Assembly (NCBI GenBank): GCA_021798835.1 | Contig: JAJZBQ010000001.1 | Location: 248,001 to 312,000, forward strand | Length of the DNA stretch: 64,000 nucleotides | Direction: 5' to 3' | Source of the DNA: Pseudomonadota bacterium | Lineage (GTDB): Bacteria > Pseudomonadota > Gammaproteobacteria > Burkholderiales > Ferrovaceae | Part shown: piece by piece, positions 54,885 through 64,000 of the stretch | How positions within the stretch are numbered: position 1 is the stretch's first letter | Layout of the letters: the number at the start of each line of letters is the position of its first letter | Notes under the pieces: model-generated | Seen by the model: the letters and a program-made list of their open reading frames with translations, nothing else | The model's database searches: none | What the model was told of the DNA's origin: nothing | Made by a program: the position numbers and the translations under genes

Positions 54885-56293
54885 AACACCGTATCCGGCA
54901 TATCCATTTTGTGGGCATCGGAGGGGCTGGCATGAGCGGTATTGCCGAGGTTCTGCTCAACCTGGGCTATGAGGTGAGCGGTAGCGACCGGGCGCGTAAT
55001 GGGGCAACCCAACGTTTGGCCGGGTTGGGAGCGCGGATCTGGGAAGGGCATGCTGCCCATCAGGTGGAAGGGGCGGATGTGGTGGTGAGTTCGACGGCGG
55101 TCAGTGCGGATAATCCCGAGTTGGTGGCCGCGCGGCTGGCGCGTATTCCGGTGATTCCGCGGGCATCGATGCTGGCTGAATTGATGCGCTTGCGTAAGGG
55201 AATCGCGGTGGCGGGTACCCATGGCAAGACCACTACCACCAGTCTCGTGGCCTGTATTCTTGAAGAAGCGGGGCTCGATCCGACCTATGTGATCGGTGGA
55301 AAACTCAACAGTGCAGGAACGCATGCGGCTCTGGGTACCGGCGAGTTCATGGTGGTGGAAGCGGATGAATCAGACCGTTCTTTTCTGTTGCTGCATCCCA
55401 TCATGGCGGTAGTGACCAATATTGATCGGGACCATATGGAATCCTATGGGCATGATTTCCAACACTTGCAGGAGGCATTCCTGGAATTCCTCGATCATCT
55501 GCCATTTTATGGCTTGGCGGTGCTCTGTGTGGAGGATCCGATCGTAGCCTCTCTGGTCCCTCGTATCACCAAGCCCGTGCGAACCTATGGCTTTGGAGAG
55601 GCGGCACAGATCCGCGCTGTGGATTTGCGTCGCGAGGGGGGGCAGATGTGTTTTGGCGTGGAATGGCGTGATCGCGAACACCGTCTGGAACGGTGTCTGG
55701 AAATTCGCCTCAATCTGCCTGGGCGCCATAATGTCCTGAATGCCTTGGCGGCGATGGGGATAGCACAGGAAATAGGAGTTCCCTACCCGGCCATGGTGCG
55801 TGCCTTGAACGGATTTACCGGGGTAGGTCGCCGATTTCAGCGCTATGGTGACTGGATATTGCCGCAAGGGGGGCATATCACCCTGGTGGATGACTATGGT
55901 CATCACCCTGTCGAAATGGCGGCCACTTTGGAAGCGGCAAGGGGGGCCTTTCCGGCGCGGCGCCTGGTGTTGGTTTTTCAGCCCCACCGTTATACCCGTA
56001 CGCGTGACTGTTTCACCGGGTTTGTGGATGTATTGGCCAGCCTTGACAGGGTATTTTTGCTGCCGGTCTACGGAGCAGGTGAGGCCCCCATTCCCGGTGC
56101 TGACAGTCAGGCGCTGGCGCTGGTGCTACGACAACGTGGGATTGCGGTGACTTGCCTGGATGAAGGACAGGTGGGGCTGGAAACCTTGAGGGAGGAGTGG
56201 CGCGCGGGGGATGTCTGGCTGACCATGGGCGCTGGCAATATCGGACATCTGCCGCAACAGTTGGTAGAAGGATTGCAGAAGGTGGTGCGATGA
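54881..56293 (+). CDS. murC: UDP-MurNAc:L-Ala ligase MurC
   Basis: MurC adds L-alanine to UDP-MurNAc. The 470-residue protein has [17 protein letters not shown] at the N-terminus, the P-loop [24 protein letters not shown], and [10 protein letters not shown] in the C-terminal domain. The ATG at 54881 overlaps the murG stop; murB overlaps the end. Confidence 0.97.
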   Translation: MKHRIRHIHFVGIGGAGMSGIAEVLLNLGYEVSGSDRARNGATQRLAGLGARIWEGHAAHQVEGADVVVSSTAVSADNPELVAARLARIPVIPRASMLAELMRLRKGIAVAGTHGKTTTTSLVACILEEAGLDPTYVIGGKLNSAGTHAALGTGEFMVVEADESDRSFLLLHPIMAVVTNIDRDHMESYGHDFQHLQEAFLEFLDHLPFYGLAVLCVEDPIVASLVPRITKPVRTYGFGEAAQIRAVDLRREGGQMCFGVEWRDREHRLERCLEIRLNLPGRHNVLNALAAMGIAQEIGVPYPAMVRALNGFTGVGRRFQRYGDWILPQGGHITLVDDYGHHPVEMAATLEAARGAFPARRLVLVFQPHRYTRTRDCFTGFVDVLASLDRVFLLPVYGAGEAPIPGADSQALALVLRQRGIAVTCLDEGQVGLETLREEWRAGDVWLTMGAGNIGHLPQQLVEGLQKVVR

Positions 56294-57189
56294 CATTGAA
56301 CCATTTGGAAGCTGGGGAACTGCGCTGGGATGAACCCATGGCGCGCCACGTCTCCTGGCGTGCCGGCGGATCGGCTCGGCAACTCTACCACCCGCGTCAC
56401 CGTGAGGATTTCATTGAATTTCTTCGTGTGCAGAAAAAACGAGAACCGTTGCTGGTATTTGGGTTGGGGAGCAATTTGTTGGTGCGCGATGGAGGAATTG
56501 CAGCGACCGTGGTGCAACTGCACGGGGCACTCAAAAAGATTACCGATCAGGGAAATGGGTGCTGGATGGTGGAGGCTGGGGTGCCGGCTCCCAAGGTGGC
56601 GCGTCTGGTGGCGCGTGCCGGTTACGCACAGGCGGAGTTTCTGGCGGGTATTCCGGGGACGGTAGGGGGAGCATTGGCGATGAATGCCGGATGCTATGGG
56701 CAGGAGATCTGGTCATTTGTGCGTTCGGTTGAGACGGTGAATGATCGGGGAATAGTCCGCCAACGCTTGCCAGAACACTATCACGTGGGATACCGCACGG
56801 TACGCCTCAAAGAGGAACAGGGTGAAGAGTGGTTTGTGTCTGCGATGCTTTGTTTCCCACCAGGAAATGTCCAGCAAGCGGTGGAACGGATTCGAACTCT
56901 ATTGGCACGCCGGGTGAGTGAACAGCCGTTGGCACAACCCAACGCCGGCTCGGTTTTTCGCAATCCACCGGGTGAATTTGCTGCGCGGCTGATTGAGAGT
57001 GCCGGACTTAAGGGGCTGCGCATCGGGGGGGCGGAGGTTTCACGAAAACATGCCAACTTTATCGTCAATCTGGGGCAGGCCTGTGCGCAGGATATCGAAT
57101 CGCTGATTTGGGAAGTTCAGCAGAAAGTGGAGCAACAACAAGGAATTCGATTGCATCCTGAAGTCTGCATTGTTGGAGAGGCACTATGA
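56290..57189 (+). CDS. murB: UDP-N-acetylenolpyruvoylglucosamine reductase MurB
   Basis: MurB reduces enolpyruvyl-UDP-GlcNAc to UDP-MurNAc with NADPH and FAD. The 299-residue protein has the type IIa-like layout: [43 protein letters not shown], and the catalytic serine in [12 protein letters not shown]. It starts inside the murC stop (ATGA). In many relatives ddl lies next; here ftsQ follows after 27 bases. Confidence 0.96.
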   Translation: MTLNHLEAGELRWDEPMARHVSWRAGGSARQLYHPRHREDFIEFLRVQKKREPLLVFGLGSNLLVRDGGIAATVVQLHGALKKITDQGNGCWMVEAGVPAPKVARLVARAGYAQAEFLAGIPGTVGGALAMNAGCYGQEIWSFVRSVETVNDRGIVRQRLPEHYHVGYRTVRLKEEQGEEWFVSAMLCFPPGNVQQAVERIRTLLARRVSEQPLAQPNAGSVFRNPPGEFAARLIESAGLKGLRIGGAEVSRKHANFIVNLGQACAQDIESLIWEVQQKVEQQQGIRLHPEVCIVGEAL

Positions 57190-57216
57190 AGATCGCTGGG
57201 AGAGGGGGAAACGCCC

Positions 57217-58044
57217 GTGAGTAGTCTATCTTTGCAACGTTTTTGGCGGAGCAAACCCCCTGAGTCGAGTTCGGTTGCGGCGCGGTCTGCTTTTTCAGGC
57301 CAGGAACGTGGCAAGTCTATCTTGTCGATATCGTTTCTGGAGAGATATGCAGTTCGGCTGCTGTGGGGGGTGCTGGTTTTGGGTTTGCTGACAGGAGGCG
57401 TGGGGTTGGTGGATTGGTTGGTGCAACGGCCCTATTTTCAGATTCATCATACGGTGATCACGGGTTCATTGCATCAGGTCGATCGTGCCTTGGTGCTCAA
57501 GTCAGTGCAACGTATCCAGGGTGGTTTGTTTACGGCAGATCTTGGAGTCATGGCAACGGAATTGCGTGGTATTCCATGGGTTCGCTCGGTACGTCTGCGA
57601 CGTATCTGGCCAGATACCTTGGAAGTGCAGGTGGAAGAGCAGGACCCGGTGGCTTATTGGGGGGAAGAGGGATTGCTCAATCGCCAGGGCGAACCATTTA
57701 ATGCAGAGTATCTGGGAGAGTTGCCTCATTTTGAGGGCCCTCCGGACCGGGGTGCAGAGATGCTTGACGCCTGGCACCGGTTTAATCACCTCTTGCACCC
57801 CATCGATCATCATGTTGAAGAGATGACGTTGACGGAACGGGGAAGTTGGACATTGGTACTGGAAGACGATACACGACTGATTATGGGTAAGGATGGAGTA
57901 GAACAACGATTGCAGCGTCTTGTGGAAGCGTGGCCAGCCTTGCGTCAGAATGGCGCGATTCCGCCAGGGAGCACGCTGGATCTGCGTTATGCCAATGGAT
58001 TGGCGGTGCGTTTACCAGGAACTGCTGCGCAAGGAAGGTCATGA
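57217..58044 (+). CDS. ftsQ: Cell division protein FtsQ
   Basis: FtsQ is the bitopic divisome scaffold that binds FtsL and FtsB. The 275-residue protein has a basic cytoplasmic region, one membrane helix at about residues 45-68, a POTRA domain (FQIHHTVITGSLHQVDRALV) and the beta domain (VRSVRLRRIWPDTLEVQVEEQDPVAYWG). The start is GTG with GAGGGGG upstream. The stop lies just before the ftsA ATG. Confidence 0.94.
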   Translation: MSSLSLQRFWRSKPPESSSVAARSAFSGQERGKSILSISFLERYAVRLLWGVLVLGLLTGGVGLVDWLVQRPYFQIHHTVITGSLHQVDRALVLKSVQRIQGGLFTADLGVMATELRGIPWVRSVRLRRIWPDTLEVQVEEQDPVAYWGEEGLLNRQGEPFNAEYLGELPHFEGPPDRGAEMLDAWHRFNHLLHPIDHHVEEMTLTERGSWTLVLEDDTRLIMGKDGVEQRLQRLVEAWPALRQNGAIPPGSTLDLRYANGLAVRLPGTAAQGRS

Positions 58045-58045
58045 C

Positions 58046-59290
58046 ATGTTGAAAACCAATCGCGATACCCGTCGCATCATGGTAGCCCTGGATGTGGGAA
58101 CATCCAAGATTGTGGCGGTGGTGGCGGAGATGCGTCCAGATGGACAAGGCTATGACATTATCGGATTGGGGCAAACCCTTTCCAAGGGGTTGCGTCGTGG
58201 GGTCGTGGTAGATATTGAATCGGCTGTACAGGCTATTCAGCGTGTGCTGGAAGAAGCTGAAGTGATGGCCAAGATCAAGATCCGTGAAGTGATGACCGGA
58301 ATTGCGGGAAGTCATGTTAAAAGCCTGAACAGTCATGGCATGGTGGCTATCCAGAATAAGGAAGTGAGTCAGGGGGATGTTGACCGTGTCCTGGAGACGG
58401 CACGTGCGGTCAATATTCCCAGCGATCAGCAGATTTTGCACGTGCTGACACAAGAATTTGTCATCGATGGTCAGGAAGATGTCAGAGAGCCCGTGGGGAT
58501 GAGTGGGTTACGCCTGGAAGTGCGTGTGCACATCGTGACAGGGTCGGTATCAGCGACGCAGAATATCCTGCGATGTATACGACGCTGTGGCCTGGAAGCT
58601 GAGGAGTTGATTCTGCAACCCTTGGCATCCGCCAGAGCGGTCGTGACCGAAGATGAAAAAGCACTCGGGGTCTGTCTGGTGGATATCGGCGGCGGAACAA
58701 CGGATATTGCGGTATTTGTGAGAGGTGCCATACGCCATACAGCCGTGATTCCGATTGGAGGAGATCAGATAACCGGTGATATCGCCATGGCATTGCGCAC
58801 CCCTTTGGCGGCTGCCGAGGACATCAAGATACGTGCGGGTTGTGCGCTGCGTCATCTGGTGGATCCCGACCAGACTGTTGCAGTGCCCGGTGTGGGGGAG
58901 CGGGGCATTCGACAAATGGGTCGCCAAATGCTGGTCGAGGTGATCGAGCCACGGGTGGAGGAATTGTTTGCTTTGGTTCAGGCTGAATTGCGCGCTCACA
59001 GTTTTATGGATGTGATTCCCTCTGGAGTGGTCTTGACTGGGGGGAGCAGTACGCTGGAAGGTATTCTCGAACTGGGGGAAGAGATTTTTCATGTGCCGGT
59101 TCGATTGGGTATCCCGTTTTACCGTGGGCCATTGGCGGATGTGGTCAGAAAGCCACAATTTGCTACGGCTCTGGGGTTGTTGGAAATCGGATTTGATGAA
59201 CAGCAACGGCTACAAGGGGCAAAGGGACGCATGATGACCTGGGGGTACTCGTGGGAACGGATCAAAAAATGGTTCAAAGGGGCATTTTGA
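58046..59290 (+). CDS. ftsA: Cell division protein FtsA
   Basis: FtsA is the actin-like ATPase that tethers FtsZ to the membrane. The 414-residue protein has the phosphate-1 loop ALDVGTSKIVAVV, the phosphate-2 loop VDIGGGTTDIAVF, and VVLTGGSSTLEGI. It ends in an amphipathic C-terminal helix (SWERIKKWFKGAF) for membrane binding. The ATG at 58046 is preceded by AAGGAAGG; the longer frame from 57920 lies in ftsQ. Confidence 0.97.
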   Translation: MLKTNRDTRRIMVALDVGTSKIVAVVAEMRPDGQGYDIIGLGQTLSKGLRRGVVVDIESAVQAIQRVLEEAEVMAKIKIREVMTGIAGSHVKSLNSHGMVAIQNKEVSQGDVDRVLETARAVNIPSDQQILHVLTQEFVIDGQEDVREPVGMSGLRLEVRVHIVTGSVSATQNILRCIRRCGLEAEELILQPLASARAVVTEDEKALGVCLVDIGGGTTDIAVFVRGAIRHTAVIPIGGDQITGDIAMALRTPLAAAEDIKIRAGCALRHLVDPDQTVAVPGVGERGIRQMGRQMLVEVIEPRVEELFALVQAELRAHSFMDVIPSGVVLTGGSSTLEGILELGEEIFHVPVRLGIPFYRGPLADVVRKPQFATALGLLEIGFDEQQRLQGAKGRMMTWGYSWERIKKWFKGAF

Positions 59291-59344
59291 TCGATATGAC
59301 ATCGAATGATTGGGTACAATTTGCGAAGGGCTAGGAGATAAAAA

Positions 59345-60514
59345 ATGGCAAATTTTGAAATCGAAGGTTGCGCTGCGCTGGATGCGGTCATCAAGGTTGT
59401 GGGAGTGGGAGGATGCGGGGGCAATGCCGTAGCCCACATGGTTCAGCAATGCGTATCGGGTGTGGAATTCATCGCCATGAATACCGACAGCCAGGCCTTG
59501 CGGCGTAGCGGTGCGGTTCATCAGTTGCAGTTGGGTGAGGTGCTCACCAAGGGGCTGGGCGCGGGTGCAAATCCCGAAGTGGGTCGTCAGGCCGCACTGG
59601 CCGATCGTGAACGCATCGCGGAAATGATTGCGGGTGCTGACATGCTGTTCATTACTGCGGGGATGGGCGGAGGAACAGGCACGGGAGCCGCTCCTGTGGT
59701 AGCGGAAATTGCTCGCGAACAGGGGATTTTGACGGTGGCCGTGGTCACCAAGCCGTTTGAGTTTGAGGGGCGGCGCATGAAGGCTGCGCTGGAAGGGATC
59801 GAGCAGTTGTCCCAGTCAGTGGACTCGCTGATCATTATTCCCAACGAAAAACTGTTGCAGGTGCTGGGTAATGAAGTCAGTATGTTGCAGGCATACGAAG
59901 CCGCCAATGACGTACTGCGTGGGGCTGTGGCGGGGATTGCTGAGGTGATCAACTGTCCGGGGTTGGTCAACGTGGACTTCGCCGATGTGCGTACCGTGAT
60001 GTCGGAGATGGGGGTGGCGATGATGGGCTCAGCACAGACATCGGGGATCGACCGTGCAACCATGGCGGCCCAGCAAGCCATTGCCAGCCCACTGCTGGAA
60101 GATGTGAATCTGACCGGGGCGCGTGGAGTTTTGGTCAATATTACCGCCAATGCCAACCTGAAACTGAAGGAAGTGTACGATGTGATGAATACCATCAAAT
60201 TGTTCACGGCAGAAGAAGCGACGGTGATCTTTGGTAGTGTCGTCGATAGCAATATGGGGGACGAATTGCGCGTGACAATCGTGGCTACAGGGTTGGGAGG
60301 CGTGGCGAAACGGGTTCAGCAACCTTTCACGGTGGTGCGTACGGGAACCGATAATATCCCTGTGCAGATGAATTCGGCGGAAACCAGTGGTGATTTTTCT
60401 ACGGTCATCCGTTCTGCGCGTGACAGGAATTCAGCAGGCATGGTGGAATCCATGCGCCAGAGCGGGATGGTGGATCTGGATATTCCTGCATTTCTGCGGC
60501 GCCAGGCCGATTGA
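59345..60514 (+). CDS. ftsZ: Cell division GTPase FtsZ
   Basis: FtsZ polymerises into the Z ring. The 389-residue protein has VVGVGGCGGNAV, NTDSQAL, the tubulin signature GGGTGTGAAP, KPFEFEG, and the C-terminal peptide DLDIPAFLRRQAD that binds FtsA. AGGAG precedes the ATG. A TACAAT at 59315-59320 in the 54-base ftsA-ftsZ gap could be a -10 of an internal promoter, but no -35 is evident. Confidence 0.98.
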   Translation: MANFEIEGCAALDAVIKVVGVGGCGGNAVAHMVQQCVSGVEFIAMNTDSQALRRSGAVHQLQLGEVLTKGLGAGANPEVGRQAALADRERIAEMIAGADMLFITAGMGGGTGTGAAPVVAEIAREQGILTVAVVTKPFEFEGRRMKAALEGIEQLSQSVDSLIIIPNEKLLQVLGNEVSMLQAYEAANDVLRGAVAGIAEVINCPGLVNVDFADVRTVMSEMGVAMMGSAQTSGIDRATMAAQQAIASPLLEDVNLTGARGVLVNITANANLKLKEVYDVMNTIKLFTAEEATVIFGSVVDSNMGDELRVTIVATGLGGVAKRVQQPFTVVRTGTDNIPVQMNSAETSGDFSTVIRSARDRNSAGMVESMRQSGMVDLDIPAFLRRQAD

Positions 60515-60554
60515 GTATCGGAGGGGCAAGTAGGTTCTGGAATACAATGACGGG

Positions 60555-61478
60555 ATGAGAAACCAACGGACACTAGCATCGATCGTCAAGACCAGCGGAG
60601 TGGGACTTCACACGGGAGAGCGTGTGGAGTTGGTGTTGTGCCCCGCTGTGCCGGATCATGGGATTCGTTTTATTCGCTCTGATTTGCCAGGACGACCCTC
60701 GGTGCCGGCACGGATGGATCAGGTAACGGATACGCGATTGTCAACCTTGATCGAGCAGGGTGCTGCGCGTGTGAGTACAGTCGAGCATCTCATGTCGGCA
60801 CTGGCTGGATTGGGGGTGGATAATGCGATCATCGAGATTTCTGGTCCCGAGGTCCCTATTTTGGATGGTAGTTCGGCACCGTTTGTATTCCTGATTCAGT
60901 CGGTTGGCCTGGTGGAACAGTCGGTGCCGCGTCGCTATATTCGGATTTTGGAGTCCGTGGAGGTGGTTCAGGGAGACAAGACGGCACGATTTGACCCTTA
61001 CCATGGATTTCGTTTGACCTATGAAGGACGTTTCGAGCACCCGGCCATTCAGGCGACGGGGTCGACGGTAACGCTGGATTTTTCCAGGACTTCTTATGTC
61101 CGGGAGGTATCCCGGGCACGTACTTTTGGTTTTACCCATGAAGTGGAATATCTTAGAAACCAGGGATTGGCCCGCGGTGGGAGCATGGATAATGCCATCG
61201 TGATGGACGAATATCGGGTATTGAACAGTGATGGGTTGCGCTATGCCGATGAATTTCTGCGTCACAAAATCCTGGATGCGGTGGGCGACCTCTATCTGCT
61301 GGGTCATCCCCTGATTGGAGCATTTACGGGCATACGTTCGGGGCACGCCCTGAACAATGTGGCAGCGCGCGCGCTCTGGGAACGACGATCGGCGTGGGAA
61401 TGGGTGACACTGGCTCCCCATGAGTCGCCGCCTTCTGCATTTATCGAACCTCTGCCCCAGCCCCAAACTCATTTTTGA
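60555..61478 (+). CDS. lpxC: UDP-3-O-acyl-GlcNAc deacetylase LpxC
   Basis: LpxC catalyses the committed step of lipid A synthesis. The 307-residue zinc enzyme has [13 protein letters not shown], the zinc histidine in [10 protein letters not shown], the [13 protein letters not shown] segment and the second metal/catalytic region [19 protein letters not shown]. It sits after ftsZ as in other proteobacteria. Its 3' end overlaps the convergent DciA-like gene by 10 bases. Confidence 0.97.
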   Translation: MRNQRTLASIVKTSGVGLHTGERVELVLCPAVPDHGIRFIRSDLPGRPSVPARMDQVTDTRLSTLIEQGAARVSTVEHLMSALAGLGVDNAIIEISGPEVPILDGSSAPFVFLIQSVGLVEQSVPRRYIRILESVEVVQGDKTARFDPYHGFRLTYEGRFEHPAIQATGSTVTLDFSRTSYVREVSRARTFGFTHEVEYLRNQGLARGGSMDNAIVMDEYRVLNSDGLRYADEFLRHKILDAVGDLYLLGHPLIGAFTGIRSGHALNNVAARALWERRSAWEWVTLAPHESPPSAFIEPLPQPQTHF

Positions 61479-61906
61479 GTGGGCAATTTTCCTCGGGATT
61501 GCAATAGCATTTCGATGGCCTGGCGCAGTTCTCCTTCTGGTAATTGGCGTGCCAAGGTGGAAAAAGCATCCAGCGTGGGTGTGCTGAGGTTTTGGCTTGG
61601 AATTCGCTTGGGTGATGTCTGGGGTTGAATGCGGATTTTCAATGTGCGCCAGGGGGGGGTATGAGGCGGAAGGCTGGCCAGCAGGCGCGGGGCCATTTGG
61701 CGTATTTTGGCAGCCAGAGAACCTTGAGATGTCTCGATCCATACGGTATCTTCTTCAATCCAGCAGACTCTTGCCTGGGTTCGCCAGGGGGCGGGGAGTT
61801 GCTGCTCCAGGAAGGCATTGCAGCGTGCGACCATGGCCAGTCGAGGTTGGTGGGCCGTGAGTCCTTCCAGTTGGGCAAAGGTGACGGGTAAGGGACGAAA
61901 AGACAT
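61469..61906 (-). CDS. DUF721 / DciA-like protein
   Basis: A 145-residue protein with a conserved DUF721 core: [16 protein letters not shown]-like [15 protein letters not shown], then [25 protein letters not shown] and a basic, Pro-rich C-terminal region. DUF721 proteins beside secA in proteobacteria include DciA, the loader of the replicative helicase DnaB. The identification is by family pattern and neighbourhood. An ATG at 61915 is an alternative start. Confidence 0.65.
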   Translation of the reverse strand: MSFRPLPVTFAQLEGLTAHQPRLAMVARCNAFLEQQLPAPWRTQARVCWIEEDTVWIETSQGSLAAKIRQMAPRLLASLPPHTPPWRTLKIRIQPQTSPKRIPSQNLSTPTLDAFSTLARQLPEGELRQAIEMLLQSRGKLPTQK

Positions 61907-61958
61907 GGGGTGCAAGGGATGGGAAGTTGAAGGAACCCCCTGAATTGTAACCTGAGTC

Positions 61959-61967
61959 TGGTAGAAT
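61959..61967 (+). promoter_or_regulatory. Possible extended -10 promoter of secA
   Basis: TGGTAGAAT matches an extended -10 (TGnTAnAAT) 28 bases before the secA ATG. No clear -35 is present, which extended -10 promoters can tolerate. Confidence 0.4.
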
Positions 61968-61995
61968 GGGCGTTTTACCTGATTTGGCGTTGACC

Positions 61996-64000
61996 ATGCT
62001 GACTTCTGTGCTTAAAAAGATTTTTGGCAGCCGCAATGAACGCTTGCTGAAACAATATCGCAAATGGGTGGCCCAGGTCGGCACTCTGGAAAAGGAAGTG
62101 GCTGACTGGGATGAAGCCACGTTGCAGGGAGCAACCCAGCGTTTGCGCGAGCGATGGAGGAAAGGCGAGACACTGGATTCCTTGTTGCCCGAGGCTTTTG
62201 CCGTGGTTCGCGAGGCAGGGAACCGGGTATTGGGGATGCGTCACTTCGACGTTCAGTTGTTGGGTGGTGTGGCGCTGCATTCGGGCAAGATCGCTGAGAT
62301 GCGAACAGGAGAGGGCAAGACATTGGTGGCTACGTTGCCAGCCTATCTCAATGCATTGACCGGGAAAGGGGTGCACGTCGTCACGGTGAACGATTATTTG
62401 GCACGCCGCGATGCCGAGTGGATGGGGCGCATTCACCGTTATCTGGGGTTGACCGTGGGGGTCAATCTGGCCCAGATGAGCCATGAAGAAAAGGTGGCGG
62501 CTTATGCGGCGGATATTACCTATGGCACCAACAACGAATTCGGTTTTGACTATTTGCGGGACAACATGGCCTCCCATGTGTCCGAACGGGTACAGCGCGG
62601 CTTGCATTATGCCATCGTGGATGAGGTGGATTCCATACTGATCGACGAAGCGCGAACGCCCTTGATCATTTCCGGACAGGCCGAAGATTCCACCGAACTT
62701 TATCGGCGTATCAACCTCATGATTCCCCAACTGCAACCCCAAGCCAGCGAGGAAGGTGAGGGGGACTATTGGGTAGATCTCAAAGCCAATGCGGTGACCC
62801 TATCGGAACAGGGACATGAACGTGCCGAACAACTGTTGACGGAAGCGGGGCTACTGCCGTCCGGGGACAGTCTCTATGATCCTGCGCATATCTTGCTGAT
62901 GCATCATGTCTATGCGGGGTTGCGTGCCCATGCCTTGTACCATCGGGATCAGCACTATGTGGTGCAACAAGGCGAGATCGTGATCGTTGACGAATTTACC
63001 GGTCGCATGATGGCGGGGCGGCGCTGGTCGGAGGGGATCCATCAAGCTATCGAGGCCAAGGAAGGGGTGGCCATCCAGAATGAATCGCAGACTCTGGCAT
63101 CGATTACTTTCCAGAACTATTTCCGACTCTATGAAAAATTGTCTGGGATGACTGGAACGGCAGATACGGAGGCATTTGAATTTCAACATATTTATGGGCT
63201 TGAGACGGTATTGATTCCGCCGCACCGGACGTTGAAACGACAGGATCGCATGGATCAGGTGTTTCGCAGTGGTCGGGAAAAATTTCAAGCGATTTTGGCA
63301 GATGTTCGAGATTGTCATGAACGGGGGCAGCCTGTGCTGGTGGGGACAGCCTCCATTGAGGCTTCGGAATTGGTATCCGCATTGCTGAATCAGGCCAAAT
63401 TGCCACATCAGGTGTTGAATGCCAAACACCATGAGCGCGAAGCCGAAATCGTCGCACAGGCGGGACGACCCGGCATGATCACCATCGCCACCAATATGGC
63501 CGGGCGCGGGACTGACATCGTGCTGGGGGGGAACCTGGAAGAGGAGTGGCGCCGTTTGCCAGAACAGCAGGGGGAAAGTCAAGAAGCACGTGAACAGCGG
63601 CACAAGGCGGTCGAATCCGAGTGGCGGTTGCGGCATGAACAAGTAGTGGCTGCGGGTGGTTTGCACATCATCGGGACGGAACGGCATGAGTCGCGTCGTA
63701 TCGACAACCAGTTGCGGGGTCGTTCAGGACGGCAGGGAGATCCGGGTTCCAGTCGTTTTTATTTGTCTCTGGAAGATCCATTATTGAAGATTTTTGCTTC
63801 TGATCGTGTGGCGACCATCATGGATCGTCTCAAAATGCCTGAAGGGGAGGCCATCGAGCACCCCTGGGTGACGCGTGCCATCGAGAATGCTCAACGCAAG
63901 GTGGAAGCACGTAATTTTGATGTGCGCAAACAGTTGTTGGAGTACGATGATGTGGCCAATGACCAGCGTCGTGTCATTTATCGTCAACGCAATGAGTTGC
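61996..64000 (+). CDS. secA: Preprotein translocase ATPase SecA (3' truncated by window)
   Basis: SecA drives Sec-dependent export at the inner membrane. The frame starts at the ATG at 61996 ([20 protein letters not shown]) and is open to the window edge, showing 668 of about 900 residues. Walker A is MRTGEGKT, the DEAD-type box is [20 protein letters not shown], then the preprotein-crosslinking domain, and the second motor domain with [10 protein letters not shown] and [12 protein letters not shown]. It begins the helical scaffold ([12 protein letters not shown]) where the window ends. Confidence 0.97.
   Translation, partial: MLTSVLKKIFGSRNERLLKQYRKWVAQVGTLEKEVADWDEATLQGATQRLRERWRKGETLDSLLPEAFAVVREAGNRVLGMRHFDVQLLGGVALHSGKIAEMRTGEGKTLVATLPAYLNALTGKGVHVVTVNDYLARRDAEWMGRIHRYLGLTVGVNLAQMSHEEKVAAYAADITYGTNNEFGFDYLRDNMASHVSERVQRGLHYAIVDEVDSILIDEARTPLIISGQAEDSTELYRRINLMIPQLQPQASEEGEGDYWVDLKANAVTLSEQGHERAEQLLTEAGLLPSGDSLYDPAHILLMHHVYAGLRAHALYHRDQHYVVQQGEIVIVDEFTGRMMAGRRWSEGIHQAIEAKEGVAIQNESQTLASITFQNYFRLYEKLSGMTGTADTEAFEFQHIYGLETVLIPPHRTLKRQDRMDQVFRSGREKFQAILADVRDCHERGQPVLVGTASIEASELVSALLNQAKLPHQVLNAKHHEREAEIVAQAGRPGMITIATNMAGRGTDIVLGGNLEEEWRRLPEQQGESQEAREQRHKAVESEWRLRHEQVVAAGGLHIIGTERHESRRIDNQLRGRSGRQGDPGSSRFYLSLEDPLLKIFASDRVATIMDRLKMPEGEAIEHPWVTRAIENAQRKVEARNFDVRKQLLEYDDVANDQRRVIYRQRNEL

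Noticed and set aside
60741-61742. A 333-codon minus-strand frame across lpxC
   Set aside because: It is a shadow of lpxC and overlaps the DciA-like gene in another frame; no domain is visible.
61479-61995. A secM-type arrest peptide gene upstream of secA
   Set aside because: No plus-strand frame with a signal sequence and arrest motif is present; the space is taken by the DUF721 gene on the other strand.

Overview
This window is a chromosomal segment of a motile, diderm (Gram-negative) proteobacterium. The evidence is L- and P-ring flagellar genes, LpxC, a DAP-type MurE, SecA, and a complete gamma/beta-type division and cell-wall (dcw) cluster headed by mraZ. Codon use and gene style look uniform and of moderate G+C, with no insertion sequence, integrase, tRNA, CRISPR array or other sign of recent transfer. 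The linkage of a GlpC-like Fe-S protein, DUF3501 and rubrerythrin, together with a Fur-type feoAB locus, would fit a beta- or gamma-proteobacterium from an iron- or sulfur-rich habitat. That placement is an inference; the sequence does not name the species.

Layout. (1) 1-15605 carries late flagellar genes: the 3' end of fliD, fliS, a fliT-like gene, a second FliK-like gene, an FlhB C-terminal paralog and ycgR. Then come fliE on the minus strand and the long plus-strand run fliFGHIJKLMNOPQR. (2) 15602-25515 is the minus-strand rod/hook/ring operon flgBCDEFGHIJKL, with flgA diverging from it at 25588. (3) 26344-28808 holds two tandem 400-residue DUF3391/HD-GYP proteins. (4) 28805-32768 holds three translationally coupled genes of unknown pathway: a PLP-dependent decarboxylase, an ATP-grasp ligase and a class-V-aminotransferase-like PLP protein. 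(5) 32798-35172 is queC-queD-queE for 7-deazaguanine synthesis, with an unusual triple-T-fold QueD; rppH follows. (6) 35776-38121 is rubrerythrin, a double-ferredoxin/double-CCG Fe-S protein and DUF3501. (7) 38185-41411 is glmS, pyrC and the RNase P RNA. (8) 41402-43676 (minus) is feoA-feoB plus a 48-residue Cys-rich membrane protein, under a probable Fur box. (9) 43893-61478 is the dcw cluster mraZ-rsmH-ftsL-ftsI-murE-murF-mraY-murD-ftsW-murG-murC-murB-ftsQ-ftsA-ftsZ-lpxC, without ddl between murB and ftsQ. (10) A DciA-like gene (minus) and the 5' two-thirds of secA close the window.

Genes are packed very tightly. Many neighbours overlap by ATGA or TGATG, so translational coupling is the rule, and two convergent junctions share or abut stop codons. 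Regulatory signals readable by eye include a sigma-70 promoter and three 10-bp-spaced MraZ boxes before mraZ, a Fur box before feoA, and a promoter inside pyrC for rnpB. The observations most worth following up are the PLP/ATP-grasp/PLP cluster, the complementary motif losses in the HD-GYP pair, a 13-G tract inside fliM, a perfect 14-bp hairpin inside rsmH, and the triple-domain QueD.
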